A DNA stretch of 64,000 nt from contig NZ_AUDO01000012.1 in assembly GCF_000425505.1 (NCBI RefSeq), positions 1-64,000 on the forward strand, in the 5' to 3' direction. The stretch is from Flavobacterium frigidarium DSM 17623 (GTDB taxonomy: Bacteria > Bacteroidota > Bacteroidia > Flavobacteriales > Flavobacteriaceae). The translations under genes and the position numbers were made by a program. Below are positions 1 to 7,834 of the stretch, in pieces; within the stretch, counting starts at the first letter, position 1; every line of letters begins with the position of its first letter. The notes beneath the pieces were generated by a model that saw only the letters and a list, made by a program, of their open reading frames with translations, ran no database searches and was not told where the DNA came from.

Positions 1-331
1 ATATAACATTACACTCAGACCAGGGATGGCAATATCAAATGCGACAATATCAGCAACTCTTAAAGGAAAAAGGAATTAAACAAAGTATGTCAAGAAAGGG
101 CAATTGTCTAGATAATGCAATCATTGAAAACTTCTTTGGAATACTAAAATCGGAGTTGTTTTATCTTAAAAAGTACAACTCTATAAATCAATTAAAAAAA
201 GAGATTAAAGAGTACATATTATATTATAATAACGACAGAATTAAATCAAATTTAAACAAAATGAGCCCGATACAATATCGAGCTCACTATTATCAAAATT
301 AATTATAAATTTGTCTAAACTTTTGGGTGCA
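1..331 (+). mobile_element. IS3-family insertion sequence, right end (truncated by window)
   Basis: The left edge holds the 3' part of an OrfB-type DDE transposase followed, 10 bases after its stop, by an AT-rich stretch ending in TTTTGGGTGCA at about 321-331, which has the look of an IS3-family right inverted repeat with a terminal CA. The left end and orfA lie outside the window, so target duplication and intactness cannot be judged. The right boundary is inferred from the usual TG...CA ends of the family, not from a visible left repeat. Confidence 0.75.
3..302 (+). CDS. IS3-family transposase OrfB, C-terminal part (5' truncated)
   Basis: The frame is open from base 3 and reads ITLHSDQGWQYQ before the first ATG at 39, so the ATG is internal. 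HSDQG carries the second catalytic aspartate and LDNAIIENFF the catalytic glutamate. Exactly 35 residues lie between that D and E, the D(35)E spacing of the rve/DDE domain of IS3-family (IS150-like) integrases. The C-terminus has the usual tail with YYNNDRIKSNLNKMSP. The protein would catalyse transposition after OrfA/OrfB frameshifting. The N-terminal HTH and first catalytic aspartate lie outside the window. No frameshift or stop is seen in the visible part, so the element could be intact. Confidence 0.92.
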   Translation: MTLHSDQGWQYQMRQYQQLLKEKGIKQSMSRKGNCLDNAIIENFFGILKSELFYLKKYNSINQLKKEIKEYILYYNNDRIKSNLNKMSPIQYRAHYYQN

Positions 332-461
332 GTCTAATCGAGAAGCTTTTTTTTGTTTAATTATTTAATAAATTTTAAAATAACGTATGCTTCATCTCTT
401 TAAAATTTTTTAAAATAATTAAGTCTAATTAATTCATTTGAAAGGGAACTAATTATATAAA

Positions 462-493
462 AATAATAGCTCTCATTATAAGGAGCTATTATT
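462..493 (-). terminator. Intrinsic terminator after the DUF885 gene
   Basis: An 11-base perfect inverted repeat (AATAATAGCTC at 462-472, GAGCTATTATT at 483-493) lies just past the stop of the minus-strand DUF885 gene. AT-rich sequence follows on both sides, so it may act in both directions. Confidence 0.6.
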
Positions 494-505
494 GTTTTTA
501 TTACT

Positions 506-2275
506 TTATTTTTCAGCAATCCAAGCATCGATATTTTTTTCTAACAAGGCTAGTGGCATGACACCTGATTCCAACACTTTTTCATGGAATTTTTTAATGT
601 CAAATCGAGTTCCCATTTTATCCTGTGCTCGTTTGCGCAGCTCCATGATTTTTAATTGCCCTATTTTATAAGACAACGCCTGCCCCGGAATGGCCATATA
701 GCGTTCGATTTCTGTGGTGATACTTGCTTCGCTTTCGGCTTCGTTTGCTAAGGAGTACTTTATGGCTTGTTCTCTGGTCCATCCTTTGCTGTGCAATCCT
801 GTGTCGACAACTAGTCGTACTGCGCGGTGCATTTCGTTTCCTAACATCCCAAAATACTGATACGGATCTTGGTACAAGCCTAATTCTTTTCCTAAACTCT
901 CGGTGTATAATGCCCAACCTTCTCCATAGGCACCAAACCAATTGTATTTTCTAAAATCAGGTAAGTTTGCGTTTTCTTGTTGTAGCGAAATCTGAAAATG
1001 ATGTCCCGGAATGGCTTCGTGCAAGAATAGATCTTCGTCTCCGTACATATTGTATTCCGTAACATTTGGAATAGGGACATAAAATATCCCCGGACGCGAT
1101 CCATCAGTAGCTCCTGGGCTGTATTCTGCACTGGCAGTTTGTTCTCTAAAGGCTTCTGTTCTTCTAATTTCAAATTTGGTTTTCGGCTGTAACGAGAATA
1201 GCTTGTCTACATTGGGTTTGATAACCGTGTAGATTTTTTCGAAATTGGCAATGACTTCTTCCGGCTTTTTAAACGGTTTTAATGCTGCTTGGTTTCTTAC
1301 GTAGTCAAAAAATTCGAGTAGTGTTCCTTTGAAACCTACTTGTGTTTTTACTTTTTCCATTTCGGCATTCAAACGCGCCACTTCACTTAATCCCAACTCA
1401 TGAATTTCCTCAGGAGTCATGCTCGTGGTTGTCCATTGTTTTACATACACAGCATAAAGGTCTTTGCCAAAAGCTAAACTTCCTATTCCGCTAGTTTTGC
1501 GAGAAGCGGGTAGGTATTCCTTCTTGAGAAATTCGGCCATTTTCTTGTATTGCGGAATCAGTTTGTTAGTAATGGTTGCCGTATATTTTGCTGTCAAGTC
1601 TTTTTTAGTTTCTTCTGAGAAAGCTGCGGGCATGATTTTTATAGCCGAATAAAAGAGATTGTCTTCGATATTCGGCGTTGCCATTTTATCAAACTGCGGA
1701 ATCACTTTTTCTGTTAGTGATTGCGGTAGAACAGCTCCTTTGTCAATACCTTTTTTCATGTACACCATCGCCGAATCAATCCAAACACTATACAAATCCA
1801 TTCTTTTCAAGAAATTGGTATAATCTTTTTCAGTTTTAAAAGGTTGGCCACTGCTTCCTCCAGCATATTGTCCCATGGTAAGGTGGGTTCCCCAAAACTG
1901 ATGAATAGGCATTAAATTAGTGGGTTGGTTCAATAATTCTTTACCCATCGACAGTTCCCATTTTAAGATTTCGTAACTATTCAACTCTTCTGCAGCTAAG
2001 CTTTTTTGATCAACAGCATCGATTGTTTTCTGGTATTTATCAAAAAAAGCCATTTGTGATTTTCTATAGCCATCGGTCATTTCAAATTGCAACTGATCGT
2101 TGTACTGATTTTGTCCGTTTTGAGTCGCACTTAAAGGATCGAGTGCATTTTTATCATCAAAATAATTTTTAGTAATCGCCGTAAAATCGATGGTTTTTTT
2201 AGCATCGTCTTTTTTGCAATTGCTAAACAGCAAGCATACCGCCGAACCTAGTACGATGAGTTGTTTTGTTTTCAT
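506..2275 (-). CDS. DUF885 family lipoprotein, putative zinc peptidase
   Basis: A 589-residue protein with a lipoprotein signal (hydrophobic residues 5-18, then SNC with Cys at about 20), so it is probably attached to the inner or outer membrane facing the periplasm or surface. The DUF885 (PF05960) signature HEAIPGHH lies at 419-426 and GEGWALYTE at 451-459. Together these look like an HExxxGH zinc site with a distal glutamate, as in gluzincin peptidases. Length is normal for the family. Substrate is unknown; DUF885 proteins are generally treated as metallopeptidases without firm biochemistry. It is monocistronic: its own hairpin follows the stop and a terminator of the next gene lies upstream. 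Start is the ATG at 2275. No TAnnTTTG box was found just upstream. Confidence 0.88.
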   Translation of the reverse strand: MKTKQLIVLGSAVCLLFSNCKKDDAKKTIDFTAITKNYFDDKNALDPLSATQNGQNQYNDQLQFEMTDGYRKSQMAFFDKYQKTIDAVDQKSLAAEELNSYEILKWELSMGKELLNQPTNLMPIHQFWGTHLTMGQYAGGSSGQPFKTEKDYTNFLKRMDLYSVWIDSAMVYMKKGIDKGAVLPQSLTEKVIPQFDKMATPNIEDNLFYSAIKIMPAAFSEETKKDLTAKYTATITNKLIPQYKKMAEFLKKEYLPASRKTSGIGSLAFGKDLYAVYVKQWTTTSMTPEEIHELGLSEVARLNAEMEKVKTQVGFKGTLLEFFDYVRNQAALKPFKKPEEVIANFEKIYTVIKPNVDKLFSLQPKTKFEIRRTEAFREQTASAEYSPGATDGSRPGIFYVPIPNVTEYNMYGDEDLFLHEAIPGHHFQISLQQENANLPDFRKYNWFGAYGEGWALYTESLGKELGLYQDPYQYFGMLGNEMHRAVRLVVDTGLHSKGWTREQAIKYSLANEAESEASITTEIERYMAIPGQALSYKIGQLKIMELRKRAQDKMGTRFDIKKFHEKVLESGVMPLALLEKNIDAWIAEK

Positions 2276-2424
2276 ATAAATTAGTTTTAGAATAAAGGAA
2301 ATAGGATTTAAAAAGAATGTATCACGAGCTTGTTCTCAATAATGGGTTACTCAAAAATAGGCAATATTATGATAGCTTTAGGTAGCGCTTTAGTTTAAAC
2401 TATTTTTAGAATGCGTGGTAAATA

Positions 2425-2461
2425 AAAAATTCCATTTCGAGAATATCAAAATGGAATTTTT
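2425..2461 (-). terminator. Intrinsic terminator after the NTF2-like gene
   Basis: The inverted repeat AAAAATTCCATT (2425-2436) pairs with AATGGAATTTTT (2450-2461). With the flanking A and T runs it works as a minus-strand terminator below the 2508-2870 gene. The rest of 2276-2507 holds nothing I can identify. Confidence 0.6.
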
Positions 2462-2507
2462 AAAAGCTGTAATAACATTGTTTTTCAAACCAAAAGCATT
2501 GCTACGG

Positions 2508-2870
2508 TTAGCCGTGGTAGACTCTGGAAGCAACAATTTTGTCTTCTCTAATGTCCAGTACTTCGGCTACTAGTACATCAGCTTCGTTGGCTACTGTTCT
2601 AATGTATTCCATGAAAACACGGTCTCCATTTGCGGTAAGTGATTTTAATTGGTACTGCAAACTAGGCGTTTTCTCAAATGCATCTTGCCACCAAGCACGC
2701 ATAGCGTCTCTACCGCTAATTAAACCATTAGTTTCTGGTTGTTCAATTTTTAATCTCGGACTAAAATGTTGGGCGTCATCATCATAAAGCGATAATAATT
2801 TTTCAAGCTCTTTGCTGTTGCATGTTTCGATCCACTTAAAAGCGATCGATTGTAATTTTTCTGGGGTCAT
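2508..2870 (-). CDS. NTF2-like / SnoaL-like small protein
   Basis: A 120-residue cytoplasmic protein with the layout of the SnoaL-like/nuclear transport factor 2 fold. An N-terminal helix contains WIETCNSKELEKLLSLYDDD, then comes the GRDAMRAWWQDAF helix, then beta strands ending in EVLDIREDKIVASRVYHG. Such proteins bind small hydrophobic ligands or act as isomerases or cyclases; nothing here fixes a substrate. There is no signal peptide. The gene has its own terminator and is preceded by the terminator of the pseudouridine synthase gene, so it is likely transcribed alone. Function beyond the fold is unknown. Confidence 0.8.
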   Translation of the reverse strand: MTPEKLQSIAFKWIETCNSKELEKLLSLYDDDAQHFSPRLKIEQPETNGLISGRDAMRAWWQDAFEKTPSLQYQLKSLTANGDRVFMEYIRTVANEADVLVAEVLDIREDKIVASRVYHG

Positions 2871-2889
2871 GGGGTGGGGGCGTTATAAA

Positions 2890-2922
2890 AAAAAATCCTA
2901 TTCACGAATGAAAAGGATTTTT
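2890..2922 (-). terminator. Intrinsic terminator after the pseudouridine synthase gene
   Basis: AAAAAATCCT (2890-2899) and AGGATTTTT (2914-2922) form a hairpin flanked by A and T runs, 28 bases past the stop of the minus-strand synthase gene. Confidence 0.65.
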
Positions 2923-2950
2923 CTAATTATATTGTTTTCAAAGTCGGTTA

Positions 2951-3859
2951 TTAAACGTTCTTTAAATTGATAATTTCTTGCTCAGTAAGCAATCTCCAGT
3001 TTCCTCTTGGTAAGTTTTTCTTAGTCAAACCTGCAAAAGAAACTCTGTCAATACGCAATACATCGTAGCTAAAGTGTTCAAATATCGAACGAACAACCTT
3101 AACGTTTGCTGATCTTAATTTCAAACCTATTTCGCTTTTCGCTTCTCCTTCGATATAGCTAATATCTTCTACAAATACACGGTGTCCGTCAAGAACTAGT
3201 CCTTTGTTGATTTTTTCTAAATCTTCAAATTTCAAGTTTTTGTCTAATGAAACGTGGTAAATTTTAGATGATTTGTTGGTAGGTAAAGTAAATTTACGAA
3301 TCATGTCAGTATCATTGGTAAACAATAATAATCCAGTCGTATTTTTATCCATTCTTCCCACAGCACCAATTTTGGCAGTCGTAGAACCTTTAACCAACTC
3401 TAATACGTTACGAAATTCTTGACCTTCGTCAAAAGCAGTCGTGAAGTTTTTAGGTTTGTTTAGTAAGATGTATACTTTTTTCTCTGGAGTCAATGTTGCT
3501 CCGTCAAAGTTCACAACATCTCCTGGTTTTACCATGTATCCCATTTCGGTTACAGGAATTCCGTTCACTTTTACTGTCCCTGATGTAATATAAATATCAG
3601 CATCACGACGCGAGCAAGCACCAGAATTTGCAATATATTTATTCAAACGAATTTCGTCTTTTACTTTAGGTCTTTTTGGCGCTTGATTTGGTTTTTTCTC
3701 AACCTTATCAGTAGCAACTTCGGCTACTTTAGTGTTAACTTTCACTTTCTTTGGCCCTTGAGCGCGCTTCTGCATCGCAGGTTTTGGCTTATTCGAATGT
3801 GGTCGTGAGCTATTTGCTCTTCCGCCACTACTCTTATTATTGCCTTCCTTGTTATTCAT
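2951..3859 (-). CDS. rRNA pseudouridine synthase, RluB/RsuA family
   Basis: A 302-residue enzyme expected to convert uridine to pseudouridine in rRNA. After a basic, low-complexity N-terminus (residues 1-68, Lys/Asn/Ser/Pro rich, common in Bacteroidota homologues) comes an S4 RNA-binding domain at about 70-101 (IRLNKYIANSGACSRRDAD). The catalytic domain follows with motif GRMDKNTTGLLLFTND, catalytic Asp at about 171. The open frame extends to a TTG at 3880, but that TTG sits inside the TATCTTTG -7 box at 3878-3885 and cannot be translated from that promoter. The ATG at 3859 is therefore taken as start. RluB (23S) is more likely than RsuA (16S) from the extended N-terminus, but this is inference. 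Confidence 0.93.
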   Translation of the reverse strand: MNNKEGNNKSSGGRANSSRPHSNKPKPAMQKRAQGPKKVKVNTKVAEVATDKVEKKPNQAPKRPKVKDEIRLNKYIANSGACSRRDADIYITSGTVKVNGIPVTEMGYMVKPGDVVNFDGATLTPEKKVYILLNKPKNFTTAFDEGQEFRNVLELVKGSTTAKIGAVGRMDKNTTGLLLFTNDTDMIRKFTLPTNKSSKIYHVSLDKNLKFEDLEKINKGLVLDGHRVFVEDISYIEGEAKSEIGLKLRSANVKVVRSIFEHFSYDVLRIDRVSFAGLTKKNLPRGNWRLLTEQEIINLKNV

Positions 3860-3877
3860 AATAATCAATAATTTGCG

Positions 3878-3908
3878 CAAAGATAGTATTTATATAATTG
3901 GCAATCAA
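3878..3908 (-). promoter_or_regulatory. Promoter of the pseudouridine synthase gene
   Basis: Read on the minus strand: TTG at 3908-3906, 20-base spacer, TATCTTTG at 3885-3878. This is a full match to the Bacteroidota TTG / TAnnTTTG consensus, placed 19 bases before the ATG at 3859. Confidence 0.75.
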
Positions 3909-3976
3909 TAACTACTAATTAAAATGCTAAAAGGTTAATGCAGAGTGATGTTAAATAAGTTCTCACAAGTTTTTTT

Positions 3977-4055
3977 AGGAGCTATTTCCTGCTTTCCGCT
4001 ATATCTTTTACTTTTTAAAGAAAAAAGTTAAAGGATGCCGCTGCAATCAGGGCTA
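3977..4055 (-). repeat. Interspersed intergenic repeat, copy A
   Basis: On the minus strand it starts with TAGCCCTGAT and ends with GCAGGAAATAGCTCCT, with an A/T-rich middle that can pair with itself. The same ends and order occur in copy B at 16321-16388. It lies between the pseudouridine synthase promoter and the end of the ubiA-type gene. It resembles a small REP- or MITE-like element recurring between genes of flavobacteria; that last point is recollection. Confidence 0.6.
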
Positions 4056-4093
4056 AGCATTCGATAAAAATAGCGGTTATAATGAAGTAACTA

Positions 4094-5053
4094 TTAGATA
4101 AGTAAGAGTAGCTTTTTACCGTTCCACAATACGGTAGGGTTAATCAAAACAATGCAAAATACGCCTGCTACAATCAAGAATTTCAACACATTGTGTAGTA
4201 GCAAGTATTGTGCTTTGCTGCTGGCGCTCCATAAATAAAGCGAGAACAAAATCAGGATGATAAAACAGCTGTAAAAATAAATATCCATATAGCCTACGTC
4301 ATAGACATCGATTAAAACGTAAACGGGGATAATAGTGACTATGATAAGTGCAGTAATAATCTTCTTAGAAACAACTTCTCCATAACGAATAGGGATGGTT
4401 TGATAATTGTTAACCAGATCACCTTTTAAATTTTCTAAATCTTTAATCATTTCCCTAATCAACAGTAATAAGAATAAAAAACTCGCATGTGCAAAAATTA
4501 CCGCAAAGTGTCCTTTGTAATTTTCTATTTCTTCAAAACTAAGGTTGTTGTAATAGTGTAACAAAATAGCAAAAAACGGAATAACTGCCATTATAGCAGC
4601 TGTTAGATTTCCTACCACAGGGTATTTTTTGATTTTGTGAGAGTAAAACCAAATCATGAAAATATAAGCCGAGAAGAACAGGAAGGCTTGCCAAGAAGCC
4701 CACAGCGCAAGTAAGGCAGCTACGAAGTTCAAGGCAAAATACACTTTTAATTTGGTTGACTGACGCACTAAACGATCTAACATCGATTTGTTAGGTCTAT
4801 TGATTAAATCCTTTTGGCTGTCGTAAAAATTGTTGATTATATATCCAGAGGCAATAGTAATCGCTGAGGCAAAAACAAGTAGAAATAAATTGAAGTCTAA
4901 TAAAATAGCAATGGCACGTTTCTCAGGAGCTAAAATAAAAATAGCCGATAAGTATTGTGCTAATATTATAATTGGAATGTTATACCCTCTAATGACTGAG
5001 AATAAACTAATTACTTTTTTTAAAAAAAGCTTGCGCTTTCTACTTAATGCCAT
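4094..5053 (-). CDS. UbiA-family prenyltransferase, DGGGP synthase-like
   Basis: A 319-residue polytopic membrane protein with about 8-9 hydrophobic segments. Both Asp-rich motifs of the UbiA superfamily are visible: NNFYDSQKD at 74-82 (the usual NDxxDxxxD with Asn for the first Asp) and KDLENLKGD at 204-212, followed by IPIRYG. The family transfers a polyprenyl chain to an aromatic or polar acceptor. Homologues beside mevalonate kinase in flavobacteria are commonly named geranylgeranylglycerol-phosphate geranylgeranyltransferase, an archaeal-lipid type reaction, but the acceptor cannot be read from sequence. It lies downstream of mevalonate kinase, with a hairpin between them, so it may be transcribed only partly with it. 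Quinone or heme side-chain transfer is the main alternative. Confidence 0.85.
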   Translation of the reverse strand: MALSRKRKLFLKKVISLFSVIRGYNIPIIILAQYLSAIFILAPEKRAIAILLDFNLFLLVFASAITIASGYIINNFYDSQKDLINRPNKSMLDRLVRQSTKLKVYFALNFVAALLALWASWQAFLFFSAYIFMIWFYSHKIKKYPVVGNLTAAIMAVIPFFAILLHYYNNLSFEEIENYKGHFAVIFAHASFLFLLLLIREMIKDLENLKGDLVNNYQTIPIRYGEVVSKKIITALIIVTIIPVYVLIDVYDVGYMDIYFYSCFIILILFSLYLWSASSKAQYLLLHNVLKFLIVAGVFCIVLINPTVLWNGKKLLLLI

Positions 5054-5069
5054 ATATTATTAAAATAAT

Positions 5070-5101
5070 AAAGCTTAAAATCACCAAGAATTTTAAGCTT
5101 T
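5070..5101 (-). terminator. Hairpin between mevalonate kinase and the UbiA-type gene
   Basis: AAAGCTTAAAAT (5070-5081) pairs perfectly with ATTTTAAGCTTT (5090-5101), an eight-base loop between them, and A/T-rich sequence follows on the minus strand. It fills most of the 69-base gap between the two genes, so it could terminate or attenuate transcription into the prenyltransferase gene. Confidence 0.5.
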
Positions 5102-5122
5102 AAATTTATGTTTTGTGTTGGA

Positions 5123-6061
5123 TTAAAACTGATAAACTACTTCAAGTTTGTAGTCGTTCAAGGATGCTTTTGCTTTTTCTAAATCTTCTGTAAATCCTAG
5201 AATGTAACCACCACCACCTGAACCACAAAGTTTTAAATAGTAATCGTTTGTATCAATCCCTTTTTGCCAAATGGCATGAAACTGTTCTGGAATCATTGGT
5301 TTAAAATGACTTAAAACCACTTTAGATAGTTTTTTAGTGTTACTAAACAATGATTTCATGTCCCCACCAAGAAAATTCTCCACGCAAGCATCGGTATGTT
5401 TCACAAACTGATTTTTCAACATGGTACGGAACCCTTTGTCTTTCAAGTTTTCCATGAAGATGTTAACCATAGGTGCTGTTTCTCCTACGATTCCAGAATC
5501 GATTAAGAAAACGGCTCCTTTACCATCAAAACTTTGATTCGGAATTCCGGTTGCTTCAATATTGTCTTTAGAATTGATCAAAATCGGAATGCTTAAATAA
5601 CTATTCAAAGGATCTAAACCAGAACTTTTTCCATGGAAGAAACTTTCCATTTGAGAAAAGATAGTTTTCAATTCTAACAATTTTTCTCTCGTTAAATTTT
5701 CTAAAACCGTGATTTTGTCTAGAGCGTACTTATCATAGATAGCTGCAACTAATGCACCGCTACTTCCTACACCATATCCTTGAGGAATGCTAGAGTCAAA
5801 ATACATACCTGATTCGATATCACTTTTTAAAGCAGCTAAGTCAAATGAAACTAGCTCAGGTTGCTCTGTTTGTAAAGTGTCAAGGTAAGTAGCAAAGCGA
5901 TTCAAACTTGCATTAGAAGCAATTGCTTCTGCCGATGGGTTTTCATCTCTTTTTAAAGCCCCGTTGTAAAAATTATAGGGAATCGATAAACCCTTAGAAT
6001 CACGAATAATTCCGTATTCTCCAAAGAGTAATATTTTTGAGTAAAATAAAGGTCCTTTCAT
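5123..6061 (-). CDS. mvk: Mevalonate kinase
   Basis: A 312-residue GHMP kinase predicted to phosphorylate mevalonate to 5-phosphomevalonate with ATP. The N-terminus has KILLFGEYGII (mevalonate kinases read KxxLxGEH). GHMP motif 2 is PQGYGVGSSGA at 93-103 with the phosphate-binding Gly/Ser loop. HGKSSGLDPLNSY contains the catalytic Asp at 150, and motif 3 is KLCGSGGGGYILGF near 285. It is cytoplasmic and sits in an isoprenoid block with mvaD upstream and a UbiA-type prenyltransferase downstream. A toxin-antitoxin pair separates it from mvaD; the gap to the toxin gene is 32 bases, so readthrough from the mvaD promoter is likely. Confidence 0.92.
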   Translation of the reverse strand: MKGPLFYSKILLFGEYGIIRDSKGLSIPYNFYNGALKRDENPSAEAIASNASLNRFATYLDTLQTEQPELVSFDLAALKSDIESGMYFDSSIPQGYGVGSSGALVAAIYDKYALDKITVLENLTREKLLELKTIFSQMESFFHGKSSGLDPLNSYLSIPILINSKDNIEATGIPNQSFDGKGAVFLIDSGIVGETAPMVNIFMENLKDKGFRTMLKNQFVKHTDACVENFLGGDMKSLFSNTKKLSKVVLSHFKPMIPEQFHAIWQKGIDTNDYYLKLCGSGGGGYILGFTEDLEKAKASLNDYKLEVVYQF

Positions 6062-6093
6062 ATTATTTTAAATTAACAATTTGGGGTTGGTAA

Positions 6094-6390
6094 TTATTCT
6101 GTTTTTTTAATCTTATTTGGGTCTTGTCTTGTATCGAAAATGCGAAGAATGTTTAAATTTTTTTCGTCAAAGTCATAATACAAGCTTATCTGTTTTGAAA
6201 CCACACATTTTCGTGTATTTCGTACCATTGATTTTGGAAATAATTCAGGATTTAATCTGATTTTTTCAATATTTTTATTCAACTTCTGTGCGACTTTCTT
6301 ACGAATACTGATAGACCATTTATTGTCTAGAAATTTAAATAAATCTTCTAACTCATATGTTGCTCGTTTAGAAATCACCACCTTACGCAT
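6094..6390 (-). CDS. ParE/RelE-type toxin
   Basis: A basic 98-residue protein of the RelE/ParE superfamily. The N-terminus KVVISKRATYELEDLFKFLDNKW is the typical beta strand and helix pair of these toxins. A conserved Arg lies in SMVRNTRKCVVSKQISLYYDF, and the C-terminal ILRIFDTRQDPNKI strand matches the ...ILxifdtRqdP ending common in ParE-like toxins. Members either inhibit gyrase (ParE) or cleave mRNA on the ribosome (RelE), and sequence alone does not decide. It overlaps the upstream antitoxin gene by one base (ATG/stop), so translation is coupled. It lies co-directionally inside the mevalonate operon. Confidence 0.85.
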   Translation of the reverse strand: MRKVVISKRATYELEDLFKFLDNKWSISIRKKVAQKLNKNIEKIRLNPELFPKSMVRNTRKCVVSKQISLYYDFDEKNLNILRIFDTRQDPNKIKKTE

Positions 6391-6608
6391 TAAAGATAGT
6401 TGATTATAAAGTCATCCCAAGATGTTGTATTGCCGTTTTTAAAATCTTCAATTCCTTCTTCGATTCCTGCTTTCTCTTCCTGTGTCAACTCCTCCCAAAA
6501 ATCTTTTTTTTCTTTTGTTAAAAGGGATTTAATAGACGCAATAATTGATTCGTCATTGGTTTGCAATAACCGTTCAATAATTTCCTGTTTTTCTAATTGA
6601 ATATCCAT
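6390..6608 (-). CDS. Antitoxin of the ParE/RelE-type pair
   Basis: An acidic 72-residue protein directly upstream of, and overlapping by one base, the toxin gene. The sequence has an N-terminal helix (DIQLEKQEIIERLLQ), then SIIASIKSLL, an acidic helical stretch (EELTQEEKAGIEEGIEDFKNG) and a C-terminal WDDFI tail likely to wrap the toxin. No clear ribbon-helix-helix is seen, so DNA binding and autoregulation are uncertain. The stop of mvaD is 33 bases upstream. A near-consensus -7 element (TATCTTTA) at 6635-6628 in that gap could give the pair its own promoter. Confidence 0.78.
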   Translation of the reverse strand: MDIQLEKQEIIERLLQTNDESIIASIKSLLTKEKKDFWEELTQEEKAGIEEGIEDFKNGNTTSWDDFIINYL

Positions 6609-6627
6609 GCTTAACGCTTTAATCTCA

Positions 6628-6635
6628 TAAAGATA
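6628..6635 (-). promoter_or_regulatory. Possible -7 box for the toxin-antitoxin pair
   Basis: TATCTTTA on the minus strand matches TAnnTTTG in all but the last base. It sits 19 bases before the antitoxin ATG, in the gap after mvaD. No good TTG was found at the right distance, so the call is weak. Confidence 0.3.
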
Positions 6636-6641
6636 CGAAAA

Positions 6642-7724
6642 TTATAATAGGATTGCTCCATTTCCAATTTCGTCACAAATGTACTGCCCATTTTGACAAT
6701 AGCCAACTAATTCGTCTTTAATAAATTGCAAAACTTTTTCGGTAACGTTTTCGGGGTATAAAACATGCACATTTGCTCCTGCATCAAGGGTAAAACAAAC
6801 GGGTATTTGGGTTTCATTTCTGAATTTCCAAATTGTATTAATAATCTGCAAGGTGTTTGGTTTCATCAAAATAAAATACGGCATCGAAGTCATCATCATC
6901 GCATGCAATGTTAGGGCTTCGCTTTCTACTATTTTAATGAATGCGTCTAAATCCCCGCTCTTAAATATCGCTTTTAAAGCATCTAAATTTTCGTGAGCTT
7001 GAGCAAAACGGCTGCTGGCATAAGGATGATTATGCATCAAATCATGACCTACCGTACTTGAGACTTGTTTTTCACCTTTGTCTACCAGTAAAATAGTGTC
7101 TTGGTAATTCTTGAAGTTAGCATGGATTTCGTTAGGGAATTCCACACCATATAAATCAGTACTGCCTTCTATGTTCGCTTGTTTTCCCCAAACTACCACC
7201 TGTCCTTTTACGCTACGGCAAGCGCTACCTGATCCTAGTCGTGCTAGTAAGGAGGCTTTTTGGTAAAAGTACGCATCAGTCATTGCTGGATTTAGTGCTT
7301 TTTCTAAACTTATGAAATTCATGGCTAGCGCAGCCATTCCTGACGCTGATGAAGCAATGCCTGAACTATGCGGAAACGTATTTTGTGTGTCTATCGTAAA
7401 ATGATACTCTTTTAGAAAAGGAAGGTACACTTCGATTCTTTCTAAAAATTTCTGGATTTTTGGTTTGAAATCTTCTTTCGGTTGCCCTTCAAAAAGCAAG
7501 TCAAAAGAGAGACTGTCTTTATTTTCCTTTTTGGCGAAAGCCAACTTAGTAATGGTTTTACAATTGCTCAAAGTAAAACTCACCGATGGATTTGCTGGAA
7601 TTTGGTTGTCCTTCTTTCCCCAGTACTTCACCAAGGCGATATTACTAGGTGCGCTCCACTGGTACTCACCACTTTCTATAGTTTGAGAATAGGCCGCTGG
7701 GATAAAGTCTTTTGCTGTTAACAT
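6642..7724 (-). CDS. mvaD: Diphosphomevalonate decarboxylase
   Basis: A 360-residue GHMP-superfamily enzyme that makes isopentenyl diphosphate from 5-diphosphomevalonate, the last step of the classical mevalonate route. Diagnostic motifs are SAPSNIALVKYWGKKD at 24-39 (family signature NIAxxKYWGK), the ATP loop PHSSGIASSASGM at 118-130, GSGSACRSVKG, and DAGANVH near the C-terminus. The frame is open to 7805, but a perfect promoter (TATCTTTG at 7749-7742) lies inside that extension, so the ATG at 7724 is the start. It is the first gene of the isoprenoid block; the toxin-antitoxin pair and mevalonate kinase follow on the same strand. It is divergent from tspO. Confidence 0.95.
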   Translation of the reverse strand: MLTAKDFIPAAYSQTIESGEYQWSAPSNIALVKYWGKKDNQIPANPSVSFTLSNCKTITKLAFAKKENKDSLSFDLLFEGQPKEDFKPKIQKFLERIEVYLPFLKEYHFTIDTQNTFPHSSGIASSASGMAALAMNFISLEKALNPAMTDAYFYQKASLLARLGSGSACRSVKGQVVVWGKQANIEGSTDLYGVEFPNEIHANFKNYQDTILLVDKGEKQVSSTVGHDLMHNHPYASSRFAQAHENLDALKAIFKSGDLDAFIKIVESEALTLHAMMMTSMPYFILMKPNTLQIINTIWKFRNETQIPVCFTLDAGANVHVLYPENVTEKVLQFIKDELVGYCQNGQYICDEIGNGAILL

Positions 7725-7741
7725 GAATGGTAAAATTTTCA

Positions 7742-7771
7742 CAAAGATACTTTTTTTGGTGAACACATCAA
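7742..7771 (-). promoter_or_regulatory. Promoter of mvaD and the isoprenoid block
   Basis: On the minus strand TTG (7771-7769), 19-base spacer, TATCTTTG (7749-7742), a full match to the Bacteroidota consensus, 17 bases before the ATG at 7724. Confidence 0.78.
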
Positions 7772-7780
7772 TTGGTTTAT

Positions 7781-7813
7781 TTGTCGAAAACTCTTGAATT
7801 TTCATTAATTTTG
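7781..7813 (+). promoter_or_regulatory. Promoter of tspO
   Basis: TTG (7781-7783), 22-base spacer and TAATTTTG (7806-7813) match the TTG / TAnnTTTG consensus. The box ends 21 bases before the ATG at 7835 and excludes the longer open frame starting at 7772. It is back to back with the mvaD promoter. Confidence 0.65.
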
Positions 7814-7834
7814 GTTTCTCAAAGAAATAGAAAA

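Noticed and set aside
3860..3880. TTG-initiated N-terminal extension of the pseudouridine synthase
   Set aside because: The TTG lies inside the promoter -7 box, so it cannot be part of the transcript from that promoter.
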